Origin: Oscillospiraceae bacterium
Lineage (GTDB): Bacteria; Bacillota; Clostridia; Oscillospirales; Oscillospiraceae
Assembly (NCBI GenBank): GCA_015067885.1
Contig: SVLO01000003.1
Span: 62,001-126,000, forward strand
DNA length: 64,000 nucleotides
Direction: 5' to 3'
The translations under genes and the position numbers were made by a program. Positions 41,345 through 50,373 of this stretch are shown here, in pieces (within the stretch, counting starts at the first letter, position 1; every line of letters begins with the position of its first letter). Under the pieces are notes generated by a model. That model had not been told where the DNA came from. It saw only the letters and a program-made list of their open reading frames with translations, and did no database searches.

Positions 41345-42901
41345 TCAACCTCGTTTCAAAAAGCGTGCGGCCAGCCGACGCAGGGGCTGTACCTCGGAAA
41401 GGCCGAACAGGGCGGCCAGCGCAAAATAAACCAGCACACCGCAAAGGGCGCACCCGCCAAGAAGGAGCAGCAGTCCCAGCTTGCCGGTGGCAAAGGGGGT
41501 CAGCACATGGCTCAGGCCCACCACCACCGCCGCCATGGCCATCGTGGCCACAAGCATCTTGCCCATGTCCAGCCAAAAGCGGCCATGGAAGATGCGGCCC
41601 TGCCGCTCCAAGGGCAGCAGCAGGCACAGGGCGTACACCGTGGAGGAAACGGCCGAGGCGATGGCAAGGCCCGACACCTTCAACCGGTTGGTCAACAACA
41701 GGCACAAAACCAAATTGACAGCAATGGAAATTCCACCGGCCAGCAGGGGGACGCGACCGGATTGCTTTGCGAAATAGGCCCGGCTGAGAATGTTCTGCAC
41801 AGCATAGCCCACCATGCCCAGCGAGACCCAGGCCAGTGCCTGAGAGGTCAGGTCAACGGATTGGGTGTCAAAGGCACCGCCGCCGTAGATAAAGGAGATC
41901 AGTGGTCGGGCCAGGGTCACAAGGCCCGCGGACATGGGCAGCACGAAAAACAGGGTGGAGTGGACGGTTTGGCGCAGGGTCTCGCGAAAGGCCTCGGCAT
42001 CCCCCTGAGCGGTTTGCCGAGACAGCTTGGGGAAGATGACGTTGGTCACCGACAGCACGAACACGCCGGCAACGATGAGGTAAAGGTTGGTGGAGTACTC
42101 AATGGCAGCCACACCGGCGCCCTCATAGAGGTGGGAGCCAAACCGGGAGTTGATGGTCAGGTTGATTGGCTGCACCCAGGTGGAAACCATGACGGGCAGC
42201 ATCAGGGCAAAGACCTTTTTCATCCCCTCGCTGCGCAGGTCAAAGCCGGGGCGGTAGCGGAAGCCACGGCGGTGCAGGGCGGGAACCTGGACCGCGGCCT
42301 GTAAAAACCAGCCCAACAGATAGGCGATGGCAAGGCCGTAGATACCGAACCGGTCGTTGCACAGCAGGAAATAGCCCACGATGACCAGGTTGGAAATGGT
42401 GCTGATGAGGGCGGGGATGTTGAACTCGTCCAAAGATTGTAAAATGCCCACAAAGGAGAACGCGATGCCGGTAAACAGCATGGTGGGGAACATGATGCGG
42501 GTCAGCTCCACAGCCAGGCGGGTGGTTTCGGCATCATAGCCGTCGGCAAACAGCCTGACCAGCAAACCGGAGCCGGCCACGCCCAGCACGCTGAGCAGTG
42601 CGGTCAGGGCTGCCATCACGGTCAGGAAGGTGCCGGCAAACTTCATGGCCTTGCCCTTTCCGTGGCGGGTCAGATGCTCGCTGAACACGGGGATGAAACA
42701 GGCGGCAATGGCGCTGGCAAACACCGCGTCAAAAAAGACCCGGGGGATACGGCTTGCGGTCAGGAAGGCGTTTGCCTCCATCCCCATGCCGTAATTGATG
42801 GCCAAAAGGCGGTCCCGCAGCAGACCCAACACCTTGCCAAGTAACGTAATAATCATGACGATGCTGATGGTTTTTGAAGCATTGTCTTTCCGGCCACCCA
42901 T
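41345..42901 (-). CDS. MurJ/MviN-type lipid flippase
   Basis: The 518-residue protein has ~14 hydrophobic segments. N-terminal SIVMIITLLGKVLGLLRDRLLAINYGMG and ASRIPRVFFDAVFASAIAACFIPVFSEHL match the MurJ signature, with conserved Arg/Asp residues. MurJ flips lipid II; paralogues in polymer clusters may flip other undecaprenyl-linked glycans. As the first gene of a polysaccharide operon it may be the flippase for that polymer rather than the main MurJ. GGGAGGTGGGG precedes the ATG. Confidence 0.9.
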   Translation of the reverse strand: MGGRKDNASKTISIVMIITLLGKVLGLLRDRLLAINYGMGMEANAFLTASRIPRVFFDAVFASAIAACFIPVFSEHLTRHGKGKAMKFAGTFLTVMAALTALLSVLGVAGSGLLVRLFADGYDAETTRLAVELTRIMFPTMLFTGIAFSFVGILQSLDEFNIPALISTISNLVIVGYFLLCNDRFGIYGLAIAYLLGWFLQAAVQVPALHRRGFRYRPGFDLRSEGMKKVFALMLPVMVSTWVQPINLTINSRFGSHLYEGAGVAAIEYSTNLYLIVAGVFVLSVTNVIFPKLSRQTAQGDAEAFRETLRQTVHSTLFFVLPMSAGLVTLARPLISFIYGGGAFDTQSVDLTSQALAWVSLGMVGYAVQNILSRAYFAKQSGRVPLLAGGISIAVNLVLCLLLTNRLKVSGLAIASAVSSTVYALCLLLPLERQGRIFHGRFWLDMGKMLVATMAMAAVVVGLSHVLTPFATGKLGLLLLLGGCALCGVLVYFALAALFGLSEVQPLRRLAARFLKRG

Positions 42902-42935
42902 GGCCCCACCTCCCGACAGTATATATAATCAGTAC

Positions 42936-42965
42936 ATTTTACCATGAATGGGCAGACTGTTTCAA
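42936..42965 (-). promoter_or_regulatory. Promoter of the cell-wall polymer operon
   Basis: TTGAAA (42965-42960), 18-base spacer, TAAAAT (42941-42936), 35 bases before the MurJ-like start codon. Confidence 0.5.
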
Positions 42966-43011
42966 CCATTGAGAGGAGAAAAATGCCCTTTTTTCAGCGA
43001 AAGAAAAGTGA

Positions 43012-43040
43012 TTGTTTTTTTCGACAGAGTGTGATAGAAT
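43012..43040 (+). promoter_or_regulatory. Promoter of the DivIVA-like gene
   Basis: TTGTTT (43012-43017), 17-base spacer, TAGAAT (43035-43040). The same TTGTTT -35 variant is seen before the Lrp gene. Confidence 0.6.
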
Positions 43041-43091
43041 AATCAAAGAATATGATTTTTGCGCCCTTTTAGGGCGGGAGAGAGGTATCCT

Positions 43092-43715
43092 ATGGACAAT
43101 AAGTTCAGAGGTTCGGCTTTCGGCGGATTTAACCGCAAGGATGTTATCCGTTACTTGGAGAGTTCTGCAGCTGAGCATAACCACAAGCTGGAGCTGCTGA
43201 ATACCCAGCTTGCCGCTGTGACCGCCCAGCGGGACGAGGCGCTGGCTCGTGCCGACCGGGCGGAGAATGCCCTTGCGGAGCTGACCGGCGAGCGGGACGA
43301 GTGCCTGCGTCAAAAGCAGGAGATCGCCACCCGCGCCGACCGTGTCCCTGAGTTGGAGGCGGAGTTGGAGCAGCTGCGCCGCCGGGTTGCCGAGCTGGAA
43401 CCCGATGCCACCGCCTACGTTGCCATTAAGGAGCGGGCCGCCGGTATCGAGCTGGAGGCCCATCATCGCGCCCAGGGCATTGTCGATCAGGCCCACGCCC
43501 AATCCGATCAGGTGCGTCAGCAGACCCGTCAGTGGGTGCTGCAGGTGCGCCGGGAGTATGACGAGCTGCGCGGCCTGGTGGAAACTACCGTTTCCCACGC
43601 CGCCGGCGATTTGGACCGGGTGCGCCAAAGTCTTGGTAATATCTCCCTGAGTATGGATCGGCAGAATAATGCCATGGATCAGTTTGTCCGCAACGCGGAA
43701 AAGGAAGACAACTAA
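43092..43715 (+). CDS. DivIVA-like coiled-coil protein
   Basis: The 207-residue protein begins with FRGSAFGGFNRKDVIRYLE, a DivIVA/SepIVA-like N-terminal segment, and continues with a long coiled coil (AAEHNHKLELLNTQLAAVTAQRDEALARADRAENALAEL through ELEQLRRRVAEL) and a second helical region. DivIVA-type proteins recognise curved membrane and organise division or wall synthesis. The ATG at 43092 gives this N-terminus. It is a single gene with its own promoter and terminator. Confidence 0.75.
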   Translation: MDNKFRGSAFGGFNRKDVIRYLESSAAEHNHKLELLNTQLAAVTAQRDEALARADRAENALAELTGERDECLRQKQEIATRADRVPELEAELEQLRRRVAELEPDATAYVAIKERAAGIELEAHHRAQGIVDQAHAQSDQVRQQTRQWVLQVRREYDELRGLVETTVSHAAGDLDRVRQSLGNISLSMDRQNNAMDQFVRNAEKEDN

Positions 43716-43730
43716 ACCACATAAACAAAA

Positions 43731-43766
43731 AACCGCTCTGTCCGATGGGACAGAGCGGTTTTTTGT
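43731..43766. terminator. Bidirectional terminator between the DivIVA-like gene and purD
   Basis: A 13-bp perfect stem (AACCGCTCTGTCC and complement), a GATG loop, A-run and T-run flanks, between convergent genes. Confidence 0.88.
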
Positions 43767-43771
43767 TTGTA

Positions 43772-45028
43772 TCATACCTTGCCGATGTCGGTGCGGAAGT
43801 GCATATCGGTCCAGGAGATGGGCTTGCAGCCTGCGTAGGCCTTCTCGATGGCCTCACTCAAGCTGGCGCCGGTGGCGGTCACGCCCAGCACACGGCCGCC
43901 GGCGTTGACGATCTCGCCCTTGTCATTGACCTTGGTGCCGGCGTGGAACACGGTGGCCAGGTTGGCAGCCTCATCCAGGCCGGAGATGGGATAGCCGCTC
44001 TCATAAGCCACAGGGTAGCCGCCGGAGGCCAGCACGATGCAGCAGGCGGCGCCATCCTTCCACTTGATGTCCACCTTGTCCAGGGTGCCGTTGACGCAGG
44101 CCTGGAAAATGTCCAGCAGGTCGGTGTCCAGCATGGACAGGATGGGCTGAGTTTCCGGGTCGCCGAAGCGGGCGTTGTATTCCACTACCCGGGGGCCGTC
44201 CTTGGTCAGCATCAGGCCGAAGTAGATCACGCCCTTGAAGGGGCGGCCCTCAGCCTTCAGGGCGTTGACGGTGGGCAGGAAGATGTTCTTTTCGCAGAAT
44301 GCGGCAACATCAGCGGTGTAGTTGGGGGAGGGGCAGAAGGCGCCCATACCGCCGGTGTTGGGACCCTTGTTGCCGTCATAGGCGCGCTTGTGATCCTGGC
44401 TGGACAGCATGGGGACCAAATGCTCGCCGTCGCAGAAGGCCAGCACGGTGACCTCGGGACCCACCATGCACTCCTCGATGACTACGGTGGAGCCGGAGGC
44501 GCCGAACTTTTTGTCCTCCATCATCTCGCGCACGGCCTGCTCCGCCTCGGCCACGGTGGCGGCGACCACAACACCTTTGCCCAAAGCCAGACCGTCGGCC
44601 TTGACCACGATGGGGGCGCCCTGCTTACGGATGTAGGACAGAGCGGAATCAAGGTCTGTAAAGGTTTCATACTTGGCAGTGGGGATGTTGTATTTTTTCA
44701 TCAGTTCCTTGGAGAACGCCTTGCTGGCCTCGATAATGGCGGCGTTGGCCCGGGGGCCGAAGGCGGGGATGCCGGCAGCCTCCATGGCGTCCACCATACC
44801 CAAAGCCAGGGGGTCATCGGGGGCCACCATGACAAAGTCCATGGCGTTGTCCTTGGCCCATTGGACCATCTCATCCACCGCGGTGGCCTTGATGGGGACA
44901 CAGGTGGCAACCTGGGCGATACCGGCGTTGCCGGGGGCGCAGAACAGCTCGCTCACCCGGGGGGACTGAGCCAGCTTCCAGCAGATGGCGTGTTCACGGC
45001 CGCCACCGCCGACGACTAATACTTTCAT
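43772..45028 (-). CDS. purD: Phosphoribosylamine-glycine ligase (GAR synthetase)
   Basis: The N-terminal MKVLVVGGGGREHAICWKL and the ATP-grasp region PIVVKADGLALGKGVVVA, GPEVTVLAFCDG, PNTGGMGAFCPSP and ARFGDPETQPIL identify PurD, the second purine step. At 418 residues it is full length. The ATG at 45028 gives the family start. It is the last gene of the pur operon, 142 bases after purH with a cluster of hairpins in between. Confidence 0.96.
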   Translation of the reverse strand: MKVLVVGGGGREHAICWKLAQSPRVSELFCAPGNAGIAQVATCVPIKATAVDEMVQWAKDNAMDFVMVAPDDPLALGMVDAMEAAGIPAFGPRANAAIIEASKAFSKELMKKYNIPTAKYETFTDLDSALSYIRKQGAPIVVKADGLALGKGVVVAATVAEAEQAVREMMEDKKFGASGSTVVIEECMVGPEVTVLAFCDGEHLVPMLSSQDHKRAYDGNKGPNTGGMGAFCPSPNYTADVAAFCEKNIFLPTVNALKAEGRPFKGVIYFGLMLTKDGPRVVEYNARFGDPETQPILSMLDTDLLDIFQACVNGTLDKVDIKWKDGAACCIVLASGGYPVAYESGYPISGLDEAANLATVFHAGTKVNDKGEIVNAGGRVLGVTATGASLSEAIEKAYAGCKPISWTDMHFRTDIGKV

Positions 45029-45044
45029 ATCATAACACCTCATA

Positions 45045-45165
45045 CATTTTACCCCGCCGGAGGCCGGAGGGGGTATCGCGGCAAAGCCGCGTATCTAGGG
45101 GGAACTGGTTCCCCCTGGAAGGGGCGGAGTGCGAAGCACAAGCAAATTCCGCAGAATTTGCCCGA
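45045..45165. repeat. Mosaic of four to five small palindromes between purH and purD
   Basis: Consecutive inverted repeats fill this gap: TACCCC...GGGGTA with inner CCGG-3-CCGG; GCGGC-3-GCCGC; AGGGGGAAC-2-GTTCCCCCT; TGC-3-GCA; GCAAATTC-4-GAATTTGC. The arrangement looks like a repetitive extragenic palindromic element or mRNA-stabilising hairpins; copies elsewhere cannot be checked in this window. Confidence 0.6.
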
Positions 45166-45170
45166 CCCTT

Positions 45171-46343
45171 TTAGTGGTGGAACAGCCGGATACCGGTAAA
45201 CGCCATGACCATGCCGTACTTATCGGCGGTGGCGATGACCTGGTCGTCACGGATGGAGCCGCCGGGCTGGGCGATGTACTGCACGCCGGACTTGCGGGCC
45301 CGCTCCACGTTGTCACCGAAGGGGAAGAAAGCGTCGGAACCCACGGTCACGCCGGACATTTTGGCGATCCACTCCTTCTTCTCCGCCTCGGTCAGCACCT
45401 CGGGACGGACCTTAAAGGTGTTCTGCCACACGCCCTCGGCCAGCACGTCGTCATGCTCGTCGGAGATGTAGATGTCGATGGCGTTGTCACGGTCGGGGCG
45501 GCGGATACCATCCACAAACTGCAGGCCCAGCACCTTGGGATGCTGGCGCAGCCACCAAATGTCGGCCTTGTTGCCCGCCAGGCGGGTGCAGTGGATGCGG
45601 CTTTGCTGGCCGGCGCCCACGCCGATGGTCATACCGTCCTTGACGTAGCACACGGAGTTGGACTGGGTGTACTTCAGGGTGATGAGGGACAGCAGCATAT
45701 CGTTCTTAGCGTCCTGGGACAGCTCCTTATTGGCGGTGACGATGTTCTCCAGCATCGTCTCGTCGATGGCCAGGTCGTTGTAGCCCTGCTCGAACCAAAT
45801 GCCGTAGATGTTGCGGCGCTCGGCGGGGTCAGGCTCGTAATCGGGGTCGATCTGCACAACGTTGTAGCCGCCCTTGCGCTTGGACTTCAAAATCTCCAGC
45901 GCCTCGTCGGTGTAGGCGGGGGCGATGACACCGTCGGACACCTCGGCGGCCAGGTAGCGGGCGGTGTCGGCATCGCAGGTGTCGGACAGGGCGGCCCAGT
46001 CACCGAAAGAACACAGGCGGTCGGCGCCCCGGGCGCGGATATAGGCGCAGGCGATGGGGGACAGGTCACCCTCGGGGGCGAAGTAGATCTTGCGCTCCAC
46101 CTCGGTCAGAGGCTTGCCCAAAGCGGCGCCGGCGGGGGACACGTGCTTGAAGGAGGCGGCGGCGGGCAGGCCGGTGGACTTCTTCAGTGCCTTGACCAAC
46201 TGCCAGGAGTTCAGAGCGTCCATAAAGTTGATGTAGCCGGGCTTGCCGTTGAGAACGGTCAGGGGCAGCTCGCGGCCCTCCATATAAATGCGGGCGGGCT
46301 TCTGGTTGGGGTTACAGCCGTACTTCAGTTCCAGTTCGGTCAT
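45171..46343 (-). CDS. purH: AICAR formyltransferase, short PurH without the cyclohydrolase domain
   Basis: The 390-residue protein contains only the AICAR transformylase domain: SFKHVSPAGAALG holds the catalytic Lys-His pair, with TLKYTQSNSVCYVKDGMTIGVGAGQQSRIHCTRLA. Usual PurH is ~510-540 residues with an N-terminal IMP cyclohydrolase; here that activity is supplied by the separate PurO gene next door. It transfers formyl from 10-formyl-THF to AICAR. Start at 46343 with TTAGGAGGAG upstream; 18 bases after purO. Confidence 0.94.
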   Translation of the reverse strand: MTELELKYGCNPNQKPARIYMEGRELPLTVLNGKPGYINFMDALNSWQLVKALKKSTGLPAAASFKHVSPAGAALGKPLTEVERKIYFAPEGDLSPIACAYIRARGADRLCSFGDWAALSDTCDADTARYLAAEVSDGVIAPAYTDEALEILKSKRKGGYNVVQIDPDYEPDPAERRNIYGIWFEQGYNDLAIDETMLENIVTANKELSQDAKNDMLLSLITLKYTQSNSVCYVKDGMTIGVGAGQQSRIHCTRLAGNKADIWWLRQHPKVLGLQFVDGIRRPDRDNAIDIYISDEHDDVLAEGVWQNTFKVRPEVLTEAEKKEWIAKMSGVTVGSDAFFPFGDNVERARKSGVQYIAQPGGSIRDDQVIATADKYGMVMAFTGIRLFHH

Positions 46344-46361
46344 TTCCTTCTCCTCCTAAAA

Positions 46362-47069
46362 TCAGTTGTGCTTGTTGATGATAACGCTGTCGCGCGCGCC
46401 GGTGGACAGGTCGATATACTCCACAAACAGGGACACCTTGTTGTCTGCGTTCAGGTTGGCCCACAGCTCGTTCGCCAGCGTCTTGGCGTCGGGGGCGGTG
46501 ACGGCCACCTTGCGGGGCTCACCCTCGAAGGAGGGCAGGGGGTCCAGGTTCTCCTGATAGGTGTGGATGAAGTGGCCGGTGCCGGCCACGGGGGCGTCGT
46601 ACTCGTAGAAGAAACGGTGATTACAGTCGGGGTCAGCGTCGGCGGACTTGAGGATGGACAGGCAGTAGGAGCCGTCCTTGTTCACCACGCCGGAAATGCG
46701 GGGGGTGTAGTTGGGGGGATCGGGCTCGTAGCAGCGGGTGCGCAGAGCCTCGATGTAGCTCTTACCCTCCAGCATAAAGTCCCGGATGGTGTCGGTCTGG
46801 TCGCCGTTGGTGACGATGGTGTCGCCGTTCAGCACCCGGACGGGGTGGTAGATGATGAGGGAGGGGTCCACCATCTTGCTCTCGTCATAAGCCTTGGTAC
46901 GGATACCGTCCTCGGTAGTCTCGAAGATGCGGTTGCGGCTGTTCTCGCTGCGGCCCATGATGAAGTAGGCGATGACCGCCTTTTTGTTGTCGGCGGAGCG
47001 GCCCAGCATAATGCCCCGGCCGGGGTAGGCGTGGTTTTGCAGGATGTTGTTGAAGTCCAAAAGCTGCAT
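46362..47069 (-). CDS. purO: IMP cyclohydrolase, PurO family
   Basis: The 235-residue protein matches the archaeal-type IMP cyclohydrolase (PurO): NHAYPGRGIMLGRSADNKKAVIAYFIMGRSENSRNRIF at the N-terminus and NYTPRISGVVNKDGSYCLSILKSAD in the middle. PurO closes the purine ring of FAICAR to IMP. In most bacteria this is a domain of PurH; here it is separate, next to the short PurH. A hairpin lies upstream between purN and this gene. Confidence 0.92.
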   Translation of the reverse strand: MQLLDFNNILQNHAYPGRGIMLGRSADNKKAVIAYFIMGRSENSRNRIFETTEDGIRTKAYDESKMVDPSLIIYHPVRVLNGDTIVTNGDQTDTIRDFMLEGKSYIEALRTRCYEPDPPNYTPRISGVVNKDGSYCLSILKSADADPDCNHRFFYEYDAPVAGTGHFIHTYQENLDPLPSFEGEPRKVAVTAPDAKTLANELWANLNADNKVSLFVEYIDLSTGARDSVIINKHN

Positions 47070-47095
47070 AGTCGTTTCTCCTTTCAGTTAAAACA

Positions 47096-47130
47096 GGGCG
47101 CACCGATACACGCAAATGTACGGTGCGCCC
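47096..47130 (-). terminator. Possible intra-operon attenuator between purN and purO
   Basis: A 10-bp stem (GGGCGCACCG with CGGTGCGCCC) followed leftwards by TGTTTTAA, in the 143-base gap. Confidence 0.6.
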
Positions 47131-47212
47131 AGACGGTCGGCAAGTTTTATGCGGTACTCCCTGTGGTCAATTCCACTTCCGTCAGTCATATCGCACGCGG
47201 TTAAATTGTCGG

Positions 47213-47836
47213 TTAAAGCACCCGGACGGTGCGGCCCTCCACCTGCAGGCGGTCCTGACAGAACAGGGACACGGCCTGGGGCAGCAGCTTCCACTCCGCC
47301 TGCTCCATAATGCGCCGCTGCAGCACCTCGGGGGTGTCGTCGGGCAGCACCTCCACCGCCTTTTGGCTGATGATGGGGCCGCCGTCGCACTCGGCGCTGA
47401 CGAAATGCACCGTGGCGCCGGACAGCTTCACGCCGTAGGCCAGCGCCTTCTCGTGGACGTGCAGACCGTAACAGCCCGGGCCGGCAAAGGAGGGGATGAG
47501 GGCGGGATGGACGTTGATGATGGCGTTGGGGTAGGCCTCCACCATCTCCTCGGTGAGGATGACCATAAAGCCGGCCAGCACCACCAGGTCGATGTTCAGC
47601 TCTTTGAGCTTGTCCACCAGAGCAAGGGTCATGGCGCGGTTGGAGTCAAACTCCTTCCGGGCCAACACATAGCCGGGGATGCCGGCCTTGGCGGCCCGCT
47701 CCAGGGCGAAGGCGCCGGGAGCGGAGGAGATGACGGCGGCGATCTGGCCGCCTACGATCTCACCCCGGTTTTGGGCGTCGATCAGCGCCTGCAGATTGGT
47801 GCCGCCGCCGGAAACGAGAACGGCAATTCGTTTCAT
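47213..47836 (-). CDS. purN: Phosphoribosylglycinamide formyltransferase (GAR transformylase)
   Basis: The 207-residue protein has RIAVLVSGGGTNLQALIDA, the catalytic-region VVLAGFMVILTEEMVEAYPNAIINVHPALIPSF (N-x-H-P) and SGATVHFVSAECDGGPII with the catalytic Asp. It formylates GAR using 10-formyl-THF. It overlaps purM by 4 bases. Confidence 0.96.
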   Translation of the reverse strand: MKRIAVLVSGGGTNLQALIDAQNRGEIVGGQIAAVISSAPGAFALERAAKAGIPGYVLARKEFDSNRAMTLALVDKLKELNIDLVVLAGFMVILTEEMVEAYPNAIINVHPALIPSFAGPGCYGLHVHEKALAYGVKLSGATVHFVSAECDGGPIISQKAVEVLPDDTPEVLQRRIMEQAEWKLLPQAVSLFCQDRLQVEGRTVRVL

Positions 47837-48885
47837 TCCAAAATCACCTTTTCCTCGCCACGGACGATGGTGCCGATGGCGTAGGCGTCAATGCCGTTGT
47901 CCTTCAATACGGACAGGGCGGTGTCCACCTGGTCGGCGGGGATCACGATGCTCATGCCCACGCCCATGTTGTAGGTGTTGAACATATCCCGCTCGGGTAC
48001 GTTGCCCCACTTGGCGATGACGTCGAAGATGGGCAGCACCTTGACGGCGCTGCGGTCGATCTTGGCACACAGGCCGTCGGGGATGGAGCGGGGGATGTTC
48101 TCGTAGAAGCCGCCGCCGGTGATGTGGCTGATGCCCTTCACGTCCACCTTCTCCAGCAGAGCCAGCACGGGCTTGACGTAGATCTTGGTGGGGACCAGCA
48201 GAGCCTCGGCAATGGTCTTGCCGCCCAGCTCATCCCGGGGGACGTACAGCTCGGGGTTGTTGTTGTCGATGTCGAACACCTTGCGGCACAGGGAGAAGCC
48301 GTTGGAGTGGATGCCGGTAGAGGGCAGGGCGATGACCACGTCACCCTCGTTCATGCGGGTGTTGTCGATGATCTTCTTCTTGTCCACGATACCCACGGCA
48401 AAGCCGGCCAGGTCGTAGTCCTCCACGGGCATCAGGCCGGGATGCTCGGCAGTCTCGCCGCCGATGAGGGCGGCGCCGGACTGGACGCAGCCCTCGGCCA
48501 CGCCGCCCACGATCTCGGCGATCTTCTCCGGGACGTTCTTGCCGCAGGCAATGTAGTCCAGGAAAAACAGGGGGCGTGCGCCCACGCAGATGATGTCGTT
48601 GACGCACATGGCCACGGCGTCGATGCCGATGGTGTCGTGCTTGTCCATCAAAATGGCCAGCTTGACCTTGGTGCCGCAGCCGTCGGTGCCGGAGACCAGC
48701 ACCGGCTCATCCATACCGGCCATAGGCAGGCCGAAGCAGCCGCCAAAGCCGCCCACGTCGTCCAGGCAGCCCTCGTTCCGGGTGCGGGCCACGTGCTTTT
48801 TCATCAGCTCTACGGCGCGGTAGCCGGCCACGATATCCACGCCGGCAGCGGCGTAGGATTCGGAGTGGGAATTCTTGTGATCCAT
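47833..48885 (-). CDS. purM: Phosphoribosylformylglycinamidine cyclo-ligase (AIR synthetase)
   Basis: The 350-residue protein has VSGTDGCGTKVKLAILMDKHDTIGIDAVAMCVNDIICVGARPLFFLDYIACGK and GGETAEHPGLM, the PurM signatures, and the C-terminal GGGFYENIPR. It makes AIR from FGAM with ATP. AAAAGGAGCG precedes the ATG. Confidence 0.97.
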   Translation of the reverse strand: MDHKNSHSESYAAAGVDIVAGYRAVELMKKHVARTRNEGCLDDVGGFGGCFGLPMAGMDEPVLVSGTDGCGTKVKLAILMDKHDTIGIDAVAMCVNDIICVGARPLFFLDYIACGKNVPEKIAEIVGGVAEGCVQSGAALIGGETAEHPGLMPVEDYDLAGFAVGIVDKKKIIDNTRMNEGDVVIALPSTGIHSNGFSLCRKVFDIDNNNPELYVPRDELGGKTIAEALLVPTKIYVKPVLALLEKVDVKGISHITGGGFYENIPRSIPDGLCAKIDRSAVKVLPIFDVIAKWGNVPERDMFNTYNMGVGMSIVIPADQVDTALSVLKDNGIDAYAIGTIVRGEEKVILE

Positions 48886-48921
48886 AATGATCGCTCCTTT
48901 TCAGAAGTTCGTCGCAGGGGG

Positions 48922-50349
48922 TTAGTTCTCTTCTCCCGTCCAGCAATAGGTACAGACCTTGTCACGGTCCAGGCCGATGGCCTCCAGCATACCGTCCAGG
49001 GACTGGTAGCCCAGGGAGTCGAACCCGAACTTGTCGCAGATGGTCTTCAGCAGGCACTTGCCGCGCTCGGTACCGGAATCGGCGTACTCGGCCAAATGCT
49101 TTTGGCCCTCGTCGCCCTCCAGCTCCTGCACCGTGGCCCGGGCCAGCAGCTCCATCTCGGACTTGCTGCTGGAGAAGTTCAGGTACTTACAGCCGTACAT
49201 GATGGGGGGGCAGGCCGAGCGCATGTGCACCTCTTTCGCGCCGGACTCGTAGAGGAACTCCACGGTCTCGCGCAGTTGGGTGCCACGGACGATGGAGTCG
49301 TCCACAAACAGCAGCTTTTTGCCCTGAATGAGTTCGGGTACGGGGATCTGCTTCATCTTAGCGGTCTGGCTGCGCAGACGCTGGTCGGCAGGGGTGAAGG
49401 AGCGGGCCCAGGTGGGGGTGTACTTCACGTAGGGACGGGCAAAGTGCTTGCCGCTGCGGTTGGAATAGCCGATGGCGTGAGGTACACCGGAGTCAGGCAC
49501 GCCGGCCACGAAGTCCACGTCGGGGAGCGTACCGGCCGCCAGCTCGTCCCGGGCCATGATCTCGCCGTTGCGGTAGCGCATGACCTCCACGTTGCGGCCC
49601 TCGTAATTGGAGTTGGGGTAACCGTAGTAGGTCCACAGGAAGGCGCAGATCTTCATCTCGCTGCCGGCGGGGGACACGGTTTCAAAGCCGCTTTTGGTCA
49701 GGGCCACGATCTCCCGGGGGCCAAGCTCGTAGGCGTCCTCGTAGCCCAGCTTGTGGTAGGCGAAGGACTCGAAGGACACGCAATGGCTGCCGTCGGGGTG
49801 CTTGCCGATGAGTACCGGCAGACGGCCCAGGCGGTCACGGGCCACCAAAATGCCGTCCTGGGTCATAAGCAGGATGGTGGCGGAGCCGCGAATGAGTGTC
49901 TGCGCGTGGAGAATACCGTCCACCAGGTTTTCCCGCTGATTGATCAGGGCGGCCACCAGCTCGGTGGCGTTCACCTTGCCGGAACTCATGGCCATAAACT
50001 GGTGTCCGTGGTCGGAGAAGTAGGTCTGCACCAGCTCCTCGGCATTGTTGATGATGCCCACGGTGCTGATGGCGTACAGGCCCAAGTGGGAACGGACCAG
50101 CAGCGGCTGGGGGTCGGTATCGCTGATACAGCCCATACCGATATTGCCCCGGAACTCGTGCAGGTCCTTTTCAAATTTGGTGCGGAAGGGGGTGTTCTCA
50201 ATGCTGTGGATCTCGCGGTGGAAACCAGCCTGGGGATCGTAGCTGACCATGCCGGCCCGCTTGGTACCCAGGTGGGAGTGGTAGTCCACGCCGAAGAACA
50301 CGTCGAGCGTTACATCTCGGTTGGAAACTGCGCCGAAAAAGCCACCCAT
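48922..50349 (-). CDS. purF: Amidophosphoribosyltransferase homologue without the N-terminal catalytic Cys
   Basis: The phosphoribosyltransferase half is intact: PRPP loop LLFVDDSIVRGTQLRETV, VGVPDSGVPHAIGYSNRSGK and the C-terminal CTYCWTGEEN. The glutaminase half has the NTN-hydrolase layout (HLGTKRAGM, GNIGMGCISDTDPQP), but the expected Cys directly after the initiator Met is Gly (MGGFFGAVSNRD). There is no upstream in-frame start and the ribosome site (GGAG, 9 bases) fixes this Met. It may use free NH3 or another glutaminase. The same GGFFG variant occurs, from memory, in some other anaerobes. Length 475 residues, standard. Confidence 0.9.
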   Translation of the reverse strand: MGGFFGAVSNRDVTLDVFFGVDYHSHLGTKRAGMVSYDPQAGFHREIHSIENTPFRTKFEKDLHEFRGNIGMGCISDTDPQPLLVRSHLGLYAISTVGIINNAEELVQTYFSDHGHQFMAMSSGKVNATELVAALINQRENLVDGILHAQTLIRGSATILLMTQDGILVARDRLGRLPVLIGKHPDGSHCVSFESFAYHKLGYEDAYELGPREIVALTKSGFETVSPAGSEMKICAFLWTYYGYPNSNYEGRNVEVMRYRNGEIMARDELAAGTLPDVDFVAGVPDSGVPHAIGYSNRSGKHFARPYVKYTPTWARSFTPADQRLRSQTAKMKQIPVPELIQGKKLLFVDDSIVRGTQLRETVEFLYESGAKEVHMRSACPPIMYGCKYLNFSSSKSEMELLARATVQELEGDEGQKHLAEYADSGTERGKCLLKTICDKFGFDSLGYQSLDGMLEAIGLDRDKVCTYCWTGEEN

Positions 50350-50373
50350 GTATCGTTTCTCCTATGGATTGGC

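Noticed and set aside
45029-45170. Terminator between purH and purD
   Set aside because: The hairpins lack a U-run on the leftward strand, so I list the region as a palindromic repeat instead.
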